DNA of 28,196 nt from CAZSHX01 sp964606895 (lineage in GTDB: Bacteria > Bacteroidota > Ignavibacteria > Kapaibacteriales > UBA2268): assembly GCA_964606895.1 (NCBI GenBank), contig CAZSHX010000065.1, positions 1 through 28,196 of the forward strand. Reading direction: 5' to 3'. Position 1 is the stretch's first letter. Each line of letters begins with the position of its first letter. Both the position numbers and the translations under genes were made by a program. The notes under the pieces are model-generated. The model saw only the letters and a program-made list of their open reading frames with translations, searched no databases and was not told where the DNA came from. This document shows, piece by piece, positions 7,059-14,766 of the stretch.

Positions 7059-8000
7059 TTATTCCTGATTTTCAAGTGACAGCAATAGCACTTTAATGCT
7101 TCCTGTCGCAAGGGCAATTGTCATATCTGCCGCTCCATAATACATATTGAGCGTATCCCCGTCAGCTCCTATTGTATAACCGCAGGGAAAGACGACCTTA
7201 TTGACATCCCCTTCCATTTCATAAAATTCTTCCGGTCCAAATATCCATTCGTTGCTTCGTTTAAGGCACAGTTCGGGTTTGTTCAGGTCAAATAACGCAA
7301 GCCCAAGCCTGTAAATGCATCCGGCGGAATTTTGTTTCACTCCGTGATAAATCATCAGCCAGCCTTCCGGTGTTTCGATTAAAGGTGAGGATAAACCAAT
7401 TTTATTGGCATCCCACCAACCGCCACGGCGTGCTTCCATGATAAGTTTGTGACTTCCCCAGTGACGCAGATCGGGCGAAAAGGATAACCAAATATGTGCC
7501 CGGGGAGAACTTACCGGACGATGAATCAAAGCCCAATAGTCTCCGATTCGATGCGGAAGTAATGCGGCATCCTTATCTTCGGGTGACATAATAATTCCGT
7601 ACCGTTCAAAGGTATGGAAATCCTCAGTAAATGCCAAGGCAACTCCCGGTCCGTCTCGGGTGTAAGCAGTATAAACAACTGCATACTTGTTCATTTCGGG
7701 AATGTGGGTGATTCGGGGATCTTCGATTCCCCAGATTTCTTCGGGATAATGCTCGGGGTCAGGCATTAAAGTTGGTTCCTCGTCAATAATCCATCCATCT
7801 ACTCCATTGACAGAGCGTGCGGCACAGAGATGTGACTGCCCGTTTCTGTTTTCAACGCGGCACAACAGCAAGGTCGTGCCATCCTGCAGAAGAGTTGCTC
7901 CGGGGTTGAATACGCTGTTGATAGGATAGGGCCAGTCTGCGGCAGTAAGTATCGGATTCAGTTTATGCCGTTTAAACAGTTCAGGATATTGGTTGTTCAT
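7059..8000 (-). CDS. GH130 family beta-mannoside phosphorylase
   Basis: GH130 enzymes cleave beta-mannosides with phosphate to give mannose 1-phosphate, or run in reverse. The 313-residue product has the single-domain five-bladed propeller length and family motifs: NSVFNPGA (28-35), RVENRNGQSHL, WGIEDPRITHI with the likely catalytic Asp94, EDKDAALLPHRI (141-152), HRP (160-162) and MIYHGV (216-221). There is no signal peptide, so it is cytoplasmic. The natural substrate (mannosyl-glucose, mannosyl-GlcNAc or manno-oligosaccharide) cannot be told from sequence. A second copy at the other duplication arm is reduced to its last codons. The gene sits 45 nt below the -7 box of a direct-repeat promoter and may work with the glycosyltransferase at 10323-12617. 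Confidence 0.9.
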   Translation of the reverse strand: MNNQYPELFKRHKLNPILTAADWPYPINSVFNPGATLLQDGTTLLLCRVENRNGQSHLCAARSVNGVDGWIIDEEPTLMPDPEHYPEEIWGIEDPRITHIPEMNKYAVVYTAYTRDGPGVALAFTEDFHTFERYGIIMSPEDKDAALLPHRIGDYWALIHRPVSSPRAHIWLSFSPDLRHWGSHKLIMEARRGGWWDANKIGLSSPLIETPEGWLMIYHGVKQNSAGCIYRLGLALFDLNKPELCLKRSNEWIFGPEEFYEMEGDVNKVVFPCGYTIGADGDTLNMYYGAADMTIALATGSIKVLLLSLENQE

Positions 8001-8044
8001 TTTGTTTCTCTTAGCTTATAATATTTGTACAAGGTATTAGGAAA

Positions 8045-8109
8045 CAAAGTTAGATTTATACAAACCAATATAGTTACATAAATTTTAAAAATACTTACAC
8101 AATTCACAC
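8045..8109 (-). promoter_or_regulatory. Direct-repeat promoter, copy D (GH130)
   Basis: Reading the minus strand: GTGTGAA (8109-8103), direct repeats TTGTGTAAG (8102-8094) and TTATGTAAC (8081-8073) at 21-bp pitch, a 20-nt gap, then -7 box TAACTTTG (8052-8045). There is no -33 TTG at the usual place; the proximal repeat lies there instead, as expected of an activator-dependent promoter. The GH130 start codon is at 8000. Confidence 0.7.
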
Positions 8110-8246
8110 ATTCGAATCAAAATCCCCTTTAAACTATTCATTTTGTTCTTTTGTTTTGTTAGTTCTTTTTCGTAAGTTGTATTTGGAAAGAAAAGTAATC
8201 TGAACTTTGATATATATGTTTATGAAATGATTAAAAAAGATGAGTT

Positions 8247-9173
8247 ATGAAAAAGACATTTTTTTATTTTGCAATTTTCTTTTGCTTTTCTTCGCTGTAT
8301 TCGGCGGAGCCGTTGGTTAAATTCTATCTGAATGATGGAAGTACAAAGCAATATAATCTCAGCGAGATTGACAGTTTGGGTGTTATTGACAAAAAGAATA
8401 ATTATGTGATGAGAATTCATTACGACGATACTCATGTTGCATATTATCCGACTGAAATCATCGGAAGCATCAAATTTGAAAAAGATTATTTAAATGTTTA
8501 CATCTTTTCGTATCCCAAACCTTACAAAATAAGCAGTATTGACAGCCTAATCTTTTATATTGACCAATGGCAACCGCTTACAATCGGCTCTCAGGTTTGG
8601 ATGCTCAAAAACCTTAACGTTGACCACTACCGAAATGGAGATTCAATTCCGGAAGTTAGAGATAGTGTCGCATGGGTAAATCTTAAAACCACAATAACTG
8701 GAGCATGGTGTAATTATAATAATTCTGATTCACTTGGTAAAATTTACGGCAAGATATATAATTGGTATGCTGTTGACGATCAAAGAGGATTAGCTCCTGA
8801 TGGTTGGCATCTTCCATCAGATTCAGAATGGAAAACATTAGAAATGTACATGGGAATGACTCAAGTTCAGGCTGATTCATCTGGTTGGCGAGGAAACGAT
8901 GAAGGAGGTAAGCTAAAAGAAACAGGAACGAGTCACTGGCTCAGTCCAAACACAGGAGCGACAAATTCAAGCGGTTTTTCAGCCCTTCCAGGTGGTTTTC
9001 GGAGCATCAATGGACGCTGCTACAAAATTGGAAACGACGGTGTTTGGTGGACTTCTTCTGACGTGGTTGCAAGAGGCGCGTGGTACAGGGTGATTCAATA
9101 CTACGCCACTTTCTATAGGGACTTAAGCTATGAATATTACGGTTATTCCGTTCGATGTTTAAAAGATAAGTAA
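8247..9173 (+). CDS. Secreted TIGR02145 (FISUMP) domain protein
   Basis: The 308-residue product begins with a signal peptide (MKKTFFYFAIFFCFSSLYSA). Residues about 25-105 hold a beta-rich segment (VKFYLNDGSTKQYNL, IGSIKFEKDYLNVYIF). From about 110 to the end it has the Fibrobacter succinogenes major paralogous domain: GSQVWMLKNLNV, YNNSDSLGKIYGKIYNWYAV, GLAPDGWHLPSDSEWKTL, SGFSALPGGFRS, GVWWTSSD and YYGYSVRCLKD. The fold is related to formylglycine-generating enzyme and C-type lectins; members are surface proteins whose role is mostly unknown. No T9SS tail is present. A paralogue begins at 115 on the other strand, and GH130 is divergent from it. A hairpin terminator follows. Confidence 0.9.
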   Translation: MKKTFFYFAIFFCFSSLYSAEPLVKFYLNDGSTKQYNLSEIDSLGVIDKKNNYVMRIHYDDTHVAYYPTEIIGSIKFEKDYLNVYIFSYPKPYKISSIDSLIFYIDQWQPLTIGSQVWMLKNLNVDHYRNGDSIPEVRDSVAWVNLKTTITGAWCNYNNSDSLGKIYGKIYNWYAVDDQRGLAPDGWHLPSDSEWKTLEMYMGMTQVQADSSGWRGNDEGGKLKETGTSHWLSPNTGATNSSGFSALPGGFRSINGRCYKIGNDGVWWTSSDVVARGAWYRVIQYYATFYRDLSYEYYGYSVRCLKDK

Positions 9174-9208
9174 ACGTCTTTTTGATTCTATCACAAATTT
9201 GATTTTGG

Positions 9209-9240
9209 AAGTCCTGCGTCTGAACGATGCAGGACTTTTG
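9209..9240 (+). terminator. Terminator after the TIGR02145 gene
   Basis: AAGTCCTGC (9209-9217) pairs with GCAGGACTT (9229-9237) around an 11-nt loop and is followed by TTTGTTT. It lies 35 bases after the stop codon. Confidence 0.75.
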
Positions 9241-9338
9241 TTTAATAAATCTCGTGCCTCTTTTTTCATTTCAAAATAAATTCTTTCTGTTTCCGACTTA
9301 ATTTTTGTGTATTTTTGTATAAGGGTTATTATTTCTTT

Positions 9339-9443
9339 TATACGGATAAGTATTATAGTATTACGGGTGATTATTTCCTTATGAAAATGTTCACCCGTAA
9401 AACAGAATTTATTACACGTATAAATGCAAAAATAATCCGTATA
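9339..9443 (+). other. Nested inverted repeats: possible structured RNA or protein-binding element
   Basis: An outer perfect pair TATACGGAT (9339-9347) and ATCCGTATA (9435-9443) encloses an inner perfect pair TTACGGGTGA (9361-9370) and TCACCCGTAA (9391-9400) with a 20-nt loop. This lies in the 366-base gap between 9174 and 9539, about 100 bases before the next gene. Nothing else in the gap looks coding. Function unknown; a leader RNA or operator pair for the downstream gene is possible. Confidence 0.5.
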
Positions 9444-9539
9444 AGTTCTTTGATTACTTGTAGAGCTTCAAAGAGAAGGTGAAGTTCTTCGTTGTTTGGT
9501 TTTAATTAATTTTTAAAAATAAATTATAGAGATTTGGTT

Positions 9540-10214
9540 ATGTTAAAAGATGCAGTGAAAATTATTAATATGTCTTATGCTGAATTGATTGTTACTTGCA
9601 CATCAATCAGCAGTTTTATGACAAGAGATTTGGCGGAATTCAGCAGTTTCGGAATTGATGCGGGCGTTATCAATGTTTTTAAAACAAAAATTTCTGATTT
9701 CGAAGCTCTGCCAACGGATACGGAGTTTGTTGCGATGAAGACGGACGCAACTAACATGAAAAATACTGTCGCCACCGAGCTGAAAACGATGATCCGCAGT
9801 TTCATTGAAAGGGCTCGTTTGGCTTTTGGTGCCGATGACCCCAGATTTTCTTTGTTCTACACTAAGGATTTGTCAAAACTGACGGACAGCGAGCTTTTGG
9901 TTTTTGGGCGGATGGTGAAACGCTCGGCGGATTCGTATGCGGCGGAACTGCTTGCAACCGGTTTGACGCCGATTATGATTGCGGCTTTGGATACGAAGAA
10001 TAATGATTTCGAAGATGCGATTTATGCGCAGCGTACGGCGATTGTGGCGAGGGATGCGGCGACGAATAACAGGGCGGAAAAGGCTTTGGAACTTTATGAT
10101 TTGCTAATGAGTTACTGCGAAACGGGCAAAGTTATTTGGAGGGAAGTTAATGAGGCATTATATAATGATTATATCATATTTGGAAGTCCTGCGGGAAGTG
10201 CTGAAGAGGGTTGA
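9540..10214 (+). CDS. Helical protein of unknown function
   Basis: I do not recognise the family. From the ATG at 9540 (an in-frame TTG at 9534 is the only nearby alternative) the product is 224 residues, almost all predicted helix, with no signal peptide, membrane segment or known motif. It looks like a cytoplasmic helical bundle (TEFVAMKTDATNMKNTV, SFIERARLAFGADDPRFSLF, NNRAEKALELYDLLMSYCET). The second half is noticeably richer in GC (runs of gcg and cgg codons around 9900-10080) than its neighbours, which may indicate a separate origin. Two REP-like hairpins follow immediately. Confidence 0.7.
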   Translation: MLKDAVKIINMSYAELIVTCTSISSFMTRDLAEFSSFGIDAGVINVFKTKISDFEALPTDTEFVAMKTDATNMKNTVATELKTMIRSFIERARLAFGADDPRFSLFYTKDLSKLTDSELLVFGRMVKRSADSYAAELLATGLTPIMIAALDTKNNDFEDAIYAQRTAIVARDAATNNRAEKALELYDLLMSYCETGKVIWREVNEALYNDYIIFGSPAGSAEEG

Positions 10215-10225
10215 AAGATGATGAT

Positions 10226-10256
10226 GTTACTAAGCAGGAACTTAGTAACAAGAGAT
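10226..10256 (+). repeat. REP-like hairpin element 1
   Basis: GTTACTAAG (10226-10234) and CTTAGTAAC (10241-10249) form a perfect 9-bp stem with loop CAGGAA, followed by AAGAGAT. It is the partner of the element at 10269-10299: same architecture and loop pattern, but a different middle base triplet that is compensated on both arms. Confidence 0.8.
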
Positions 10257-10267
10257 AATATAAAAAA

Positions 10268-10299
10268 CGTTCCCAAGCGGGAGCTTGGGAACGAGAGAT
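10268..10299 (+). repeat. REP-like hairpin element 2
   Basis: GTTCCCAAG (10269-10277) and CTTGGGAAC (10284-10292) form a perfect stem with loop CGGGAG, followed by GAGAGAT. Hairpins of the type GTTCCCAAG...CTTGGGAACGAG are known as dispersed repeats in several bacterial phyla. Together with element 1 it occupies the gap between two convergent genes, where it could also end or protect both transcripts. Confidence 0.8.
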
Positions 10300-10322
10300 T
10301 CATAGTTGCTTATTTATTTAAC

Positions 10323-12617
10323 TTATGCTTTTATTTCAGTTGAAGATGATAATACAGTATTCTCGGTTAATCTAAGCTCAAGCAGAGATTGGAGGAAAGC
10401 GAGAGTAGATTCGGCTCCCTGATTTTCATTTAATCTGTCGGGATGCAGACCGTCGCGGCAACCGCCCGAAACGGGGTCGTAAATAGAAAGATTCAAATCG
10501 TTTCGTCCAAGAAACCATTCGAAGGCACGACGTGCTTCCTTACGCCAGCGTTCATCGCCAGTAATCCTGAAAGCTTCGAGGCAGGCAGTAACCATAGTTT
10601 GAGCCTCGACGGGCTGTTGGTCAAACCTTGCACGTTCTTCGCCTTTTTTATAAAATCCATTGGAACCGATAGGGACAAAATGCCCGCCGACAGAATCTGC
10701 TTTCTGCAAATCGGCTAACCAACTTAAGGATTCAAGCCCTGCAGTTAGCATTGCAGGATTAGGAATAGAATTTCCGCAAATAATTAGTGCATGAGACAAA
10801 GCGGCATTACAATACGTCAAACTGCCTTCGAACCAACGCCAATCATCAGTACGGTTATTTTTATATAATTTCATTAATCTTTTTGCCAGTTCAAGACGGA
10901 CGTAACTCGCTTTGCTGTCGCCGTTAAAACGCAGTGAATAATCCTGAATACCCATTAAGGCAAAAGCCCATGCACGCGGGCTGGACATATCTACAATAGC
11001 GGGCAGAGCCTGTTCGAAAAGTTTTCCTGCGATACTTTTAAGGGAATTAGTTTTGGATTTGCCCAAAACAGTACCTAAAGCCCAGATTGTTCTGCCATGA
11101 CTATCGTCGGAACCTCTATCTTCTAACCAATTTCTTCTATAATCCAAGAAGTTTCTGAAACGTCCGTTTACATTATTGAATGCATACATGATAAAGGCAA
11201 GATAACGGGAAGCAAGCTTGGTAGCTTCCCCGTCAAATATAGCTTCCATAAGGATACTGACAATCAGAGCACGGGAATTATCATCAGTAGTGTATCCTTC
11301 TTCATAATTAGGCACGGTGAAGATGGCATGCTGAAGCATACCTGTATCATCAGACATTCTCAGAAGATGGTCAAGTTTCAGCGGAGGAAGTTCACCGGGT
11401 CTTTCGTCAAGCGGTTTAATAATTCGAACAGGAAGTTTTGTGGAATTCATGCGTTCAATTCTTGCTTTCTGAAAACTATCCATGTAATGCTGAGCCGCTT
11501 TAGACCAAATCATCTCACGACCAAATAAATAAGCACGTTTACGCATGGCGTGGCGGCTTTGTTCATCGTCGAGCAATCTGACAATCTGTTCGGACATTGC
11601 TACGGGGTCACTGAAAGGAACAAGCACGCCTCTTTCTTCGGCAAGCATTTCGACGGCATACCAATAAGGCGTGGAAATCACGGCTTTACCTGCACCGACT
11701 GTATAAGCTAATGTGCCGGAAGTGATTTGAGCCTCGTTGAGATACGGCGTAATGTAAATATCTGCGGCTCCAATGAATTGGATAAGCTCTTCAAGGCTGA
11801 CAAAACGATTATAGAAAATCAACTGACTTTCTACACCTTTTTCCTGAGCTAATCTTTGGAGGGACAAGCGGTAAGATTCACCTTCGTGACGCTTAACATT
11901 GGGATGTGTTTCGCCAAGAATGATATAAACAACATTCGGATAATGTTTCAGAACTTCAGGCAGTGCGGAAATAACATTTTCAAAGCCTTTACTTGGAGAA
12001 AGCAATCCGAAACTGAGAAGTACAATTTTACCTTCCACGCCAAACAGGTCTTTATGAAAACTCGGGTCAACAAAAGGAACGTCGGGAATGCCATGGTGAA
12101 TTAAATCAATTTTATCCGGAGAAATATTATATATATCCTGAAGAAATTCAGCACCGCGTTCACTCATAACAACAATTCTATCGGAAAGATCAGCAACTTT
12201 TTCCAAAACTAATCGCTGGTCGGGATTAGGGTCACGCAAGATTGTATGTAAAGTAGTAACGATTGGCATTCTTAATTCACGCAGGAGAGCAATAATATGA
12301 CTTCCCGCCCTACCGCCGAATATGCCGTACTCGAATTGAAGACAGGCAATATCAACACTATTGATATTCAGAAAATCCGAAGCCCTTCGGTAGGACTCAA
12401 TATCCTTTTCGGTCAATTCAAATCTGACACGGGCAGGATAATCATAGCCTTCGTCAATATCATTAACCGGAAGAGCAATACAAGTAGTATCGGGAAATTC
12501 CCCGGCAATAGCTTCACTTAAATCAGTAGTAAAAGTAGCAATACCGCATTGGCGGGGCTGATAGTTGCCAATGAAGGCAATACGATTGATATCATTTTTT
12601 AATGTTTGGTTTTTCAT
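10323..12617 (-). CDS. Two-domain GT4 glycosyltransferase with C-terminal (alpha/alpha) barrel-like domain
   Basis: The N-terminal ~400 residues are a GT-B retaining glycosyltransferase: RIAFIGNYQPRQCGIATFTT at the acceptor side, SFGLLSPSKGFENVISALPE starting the nucleotide-sugar half, then ADIYITPYLNEAQITSGTLA and VGAGKAVISTPYW where GT4 enzymes bind the donor. The C-terminal ~360 residues (LDHLLRMSDDTGMLQHAIF, YTTDDNSRALIV, repeated helical pairs with Trp, ending in GAESTLAFLQSLLELR) look like a toroid of helices related to glycan-processing enzymes. This fusion is often found with GH130 phosphorylases, here 2.3 kb away, so mannoside synthesis is a reasonable inference. I start at the ATG at 12617, which has GGAG 9 nt upstream; an ATG at 12632 is in frame but overlaps that site. 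No signal peptide. Confidence 0.85.
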   Translation of the reverse strand: MKNQTLKNDINRIAFIGNYQPRQCGIATFTTDLSEAIAGEFPDTTCIALPVNDIDEGYDYPARVRFELTEKDIESYRRASDFLNINSVDIACLQFEYGIFGGRAGSHIIALLRELRMPIVTTLHTILRDPNPDQRLVLEKVADLSDRIVVMSERGAEFLQDIYNISPDKIDLIHHGIPDVPFVDPSFHKDLFGVEGKIVLLSFGLLSPSKGFENVISALPEVLKHYPNVVYIILGETHPNVKRHEGESYRLSLQRLAQEKGVESQLIFYNRFVSLEELIQFIGAADIYITPYLNEAQITSGTLAYTVGAGKAVISTPYWYAVEMLAEERGVLVPFSDPVAMSEQIVRLLDDEQSRHAMRKRAYLFGREMIWSKAAQHYMDSFQKARIERMNSTKLPVRIIKPLDERPGELPPLKLDHLLRMSDDTGMLQHAIFTVPNYEEGYTTDDNSRALIVSILMEAIFDGEATKLASRYLAFIMYAFNNVNGRFRNFLDYRRNWLEDRGSDDSHGRTIWALGTVLGKSKTNSLKSIAGKLFEQALPAIVDMSSPRAWAFALMGIQDYSLRFNGDSKASYVRLELAKRLMKLYKNNRTDDWRWFEGSLTYCNAALSHALIICGNSIPNPAMLTAGLESLSWLADLQKADSVGGHFVPIGSNGFYKKGEERARFDQQPVEAQTMVTACLEAFRITGDERWRKEARRAFEWFLGRNDLNLSIYDPVSGGCRDGLHPDRLNENQGAESTLAFLQSLLELRLTENTVLSSSTEIKA

Positions 12618-12721
12618 ATCAGAAATCTCCATATTTTTTCTTTCTTATTTGTATATGCTTTTCACTGATTAACCTGAAATGGTAACCATAGATTGAGAAT
12701 GTGCCGGACAAATGTTATTTT

Positions 12722-13369
12722 TTATTTGCCGGTTTGTGCCATTTCAACTCTTGCCCTGTCAATAGCAGACTGAGCATTTTTAATTGCATATTTCAGATTG
12801 TCGCCGTCAACAACAACTTTGCGGGAAATCGGAACAATAGCGTCAATTCCCTTTGGCGTAAGGTCGTTCGAAAGATAAATCTGAATTTCTTTAACGTCCG
12901 AAACATAAGCTTTAAAAGCTGATTTAACACCGATACTGTTTTGTGCTATGCCTGAATATATTTCACTCAGATTCATGCGTCTTTGTTCACTGAGTTGCTG
13001 AATCTGCGAATTTTTGTATTCACTTCCTTCTTTTTTCCATTCTTCGAAATATTCCTTACCGCGAGACTTCATTTCATCGGCATGTTTGGAAAAGTCTTTT
13101 TCCATTGTCACCATTTTTGAAACGTTGTCAGTATATAAATCGAATGCTTTTCTAATATCCGACTGACCGGGTTTGGTAAGTTCATTCAGCGATGCTCCTG
13201 TGGCATCCAACTGAACGACAATTAATTTTATATCGCTGTCCACAGTCTGCATTGTTGTTGTTGCTTTTTCGGAACGCTCGATACCTGTCGAGGTACATCC
13301 CTTAATCATTCCCATTAGGATGAACATTATTCCCAAAAGGGAAGCAATAGATTGAATTCTGTATTTCAT
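12722..13369 (-). CDS. DUF2959 family lipoprotein
   Basis: The 215-residue product has a signal with lipobox-like MIKGC (Cys25) and then the DUF2959 pattern: GIERSEKATTTMQTVDSDIK, LDATGASLNELTKPG, DIRKAFDLYTDNVSKM, a long charged helix (KEYFEEWKKEG), QRRMNLSEIYSGI, VKSAFKAYVSDVKEIQIYL, LTPKGIDAI. It is mostly coiled coil and should sit in the periplasm on a lipid anchor. The family's function is unknown. It opens the run of minus-strand envelope and stress genes that continues to the right end of the window. Confidence 0.88.
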   Translation of the reverse strand: MKYRIQSIASLLGIMFILMGMIKGCTSTGIERSEKATTTMQTVDSDIKLIVVQLDATGASLNELTKPGQSDIRKAFDLYTDNVSKMVTMEKDFSKHADEMKSRGKEYFEEWKKEGSEYKNSQIQQLSEQRRMNLSEIYSGIAQNSIGVKSAFKAYVSDVKEIQIYLSNDLTPKGIDAIVPISRKVVVDGDNLKYAIKNAQSAIDRARVEMAQTGK

Positions 13370-13457
13370 TTTAGTATTCCATTATATAATTTAAAACATT
13401 TTTTATGCAAATTATTTATTTGCTATTTACATTGACATGAAGCAAAACATCAAAGAT

Positions 13458-13712
13458 TTAATCCTTCTTTTTAACAAAAATCACCCAAGCGAGAATTATA
13501 CTGAGTGTAAAAAACAAGAGACTCGGTATCCACATCCAACTAATTCCGGCAGTCCAACTACTCCCTGTTATACCGTTCATTGTGTTGCTTCTCATCATAC
13601 CGCCATCTGCAATAGTAACTGACAATGCTCCTCCGCAAAAAAGCAGGAAAAGCACGACCATAGAAATAAAGACAATGATTAAAAGTCTGTTGTATTTTGT
13701 TGTTGATTCCAT
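13458..13712 (-). CDS. Small two-segment membrane protein
   Basis: Starting at the ATG at 13712 (the frame can begin upstream at a TTG, 13730) the product is 84 residues with two hydrophobic segments (LLIIVFISMVVLFLLFCGGA and WIPSLLFFTLSIILAWVIFV), a Met/Gly/Ser-rich loop between them and a KKKD end. Family not recognised. Its place between DUF2959 and lmo0937-like genes suggests a membrane-stress context. Confidence 0.65.
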   Translation of the reverse strand: MESTTKYNRLLIIVFISMVVLFLLFCGGALSVTIADGGMMRSNTMNGITGSSWTAGISWMWIPSLLFFTLSIILAWVIFVKKKD

Positions 13713-13755
13713 GATTTTATCTTTCTTCAAGTTTTTATGATTTCTAAGTTATTTT

Positions 13756-13905
13756 TCAACTAACTCTGCGTCCCTGTATTATTCTTACCAAAATAGCCAT
13801 TATTGCAATAACAAGAAGAACATGAATGAAGCCGCTCATGGTGAATGATGTCATCATTCCGAGGAACCATAATAATATTAGAACACCAGCGATACTGAAC
13901 AACAT
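13756..13905 (-). CDS. lmo0937/DUF5670-type 49-aa membrane protein, copy 1
   Basis: Complete frame from ATG at 13905: MLFSIAGVLILLWFLGMMTS, then FTMSGFIHVLLVIAIMAILV and RIIQGRRVS. This is the lmo0937 family pattern (MLY-IAVILVILWLLG, SGFIHILLVIAI, RIIQGRR): two transmembrane helices and a basic tail, found in many bacteria and usually stress-linked, but of unknown function. AAAGGA precedes the start. A paralogue of identical length is at 16784-16933. Confidence 0.88.
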   Translation of the reverse strand: MLFSIAGVLILLWFLGMMTSFTMSGFIHVLLVIAIMAILVRIIQGRRVS

Positions 13906-13982
13906 AGCATTTTCCTTTATTTTTAATTTTGTTTGATTGGAGTAAGGTTATTTTGACTTTTTAGCTCTAATAGCAATTTTCT

Positions 13983-14660
13983 TTAGAATAACCAGGACAA
14001 ACCTATATAACCGGAATAAGTAATTAATTTTGTCTTGTCAAGTATGTAGTATGAATCAGTTAATTCATTATTGCTATTGTCGCTTATGTCTATTAAACCA
14101 TAAACACCACGGAAACCCACACCTATGCGTATAGTTTTTGCGGAATTTACTCCAAAATCAACTCCGGCACCATAAGCAAGACCGAGGTCACCTGCCTTGA
14201 CAGTCATCTTGGCATTTTTAACAGTCGGACCGGTATTGTTTACCTTTAAATTGCTACCGGTACTTATACCAATCTGAGGTCCAAATACAGCATTGAAATT
14301 AATTGTTTCATTTTTTCCTGTATTATATGATAGAAGCAATGGGATATTGATGTAACCCAAATTGATTTGGCGTTCAACATCAATTTCCGTATATTTTTGT
14401 GCAAGAGAACTGTAGATAATTTCGCCTTGAACACCAAAATGCTTAGAGAAGTTGTAACCAAGGAATCCACCAATTCCTAAACCTAATACGACATTTCCTG
14501 AAACTGTTCCACCTGATGAGTTTTTCAAACCGAATGAAGAAAAAGTGGGCATAAAACGTGCCCCAATTTCAAAATCCTGAGCATTTGCATTAAATACGAA
14601 TACTAATATTAGTGCTCCGATTGAGATGCTTTTTGTAATTTTGTTTTTTAACTTGTTCAT
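13983..14660 (-). CDS. Outer-membrane beta-barrel protein (PorT/OMP_b-brl type)
   Basis: The 225-residue product has a signal peptide ending ANAQD and a mature part of alternating strands typical of the eight-stranded outer-membrane barrels of Bacteroidota: FEIGARFMPTFSSFG, VLGLGIGGFLGYNFSKHFGV, GEIIYSSLAQKY, LGYINIPLLLSYN, FNAVFGPQIGIS, LGLAYGAGVDFGV, IRIGVGFRGVYGLIDI and a C-terminus ITYSGYIGLSWLF ending in aromatic Phe, as expected for Bam-dependent insertion. Function unknown. It is preceded by direct-repeat promoter copy A. Confidence 0.87.
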   Translation of the reverse strand: MNKLKNKITKSISIGALILVFVFNANAQDFEIGARFMPTFSSFGLKNSSGGTVSGNVVLGLGIGGFLGYNFSKHFGVQGEIIYSSLAQKYTEIDVERQINLGYINIPLLLSYNTGKNETINFNAVFGPQIGISTGSNLKVNNTGPTVKNAKMTVKAGDLGLAYGAGVDFGVNSAKTIRIGVGFRGVYGLIDISDNSNNELTDSYYILDKTKLITYSGYIGLSWLF

Positions 14661-14697
14661 TTAGATTTTCTTTGTAAATTGTAAAAATTAATCATTG

Positions 14698-14763
14698 TAA
14701 AATTAAGCCATTATATGCTCTAAAGTGTTACATGACTTTGAGAAAAAGTTATATAATTCACAC
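14698..14763 (-). promoter_or_regulatory. Direct-repeat promoter, copy A (beta-barrel gene 14660)
   Basis: Minus strand: GTGTGAA (14763-14757), direct repeats TTATATAAC (14756-14748) and TCATGTAAC (14735-14727) at 21-bp pitch, then TAATTTTA at 14705-14698, one mismatch from TAnnTTTG and 21 nt away. A TATAAT (14715-14710) lies in between. The gene start is at 14660. The repeats are clear; the -7 box here is the weakest of the four copies. Confidence 0.6.
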
Positions 14764-14766
14764 TTT

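Larger units (their letters stand above)
6691..8361 (-). repeat. Right arm of large inverted duplication
   Basis: The arm matches the reverse complement of 1-748, except for about 930 bases of GH130 that the left arm has lost. It contains the truncated barrel gene, intact GH130, the GH130 promoter region and the first 38 codons of the TIGR02145 gene. The two arms face each other across a 5.9-kb segment holding lgt, rpmE, rpsR, the LRR gene and the FKBP gene. Confidence 0.9.

Noticed and set aside
6691..8361. Inverted arms as a composite transposon
   Set aside because: The arms contain ordinary genes and no transposase, and no target-site duplication or terminal inverted repeats could be found; duplication by recombination fits better.
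14710..14715. TATAAT as an E. coli-type -10 box for the barrel gene at 14660
   Set aside because: The window's better promoters follow the Bacteroidetes TAnnTTTG pattern; TATAAT is frequent by chance in such AT-rich DNA. Kept only as a remark in the promoter entry.
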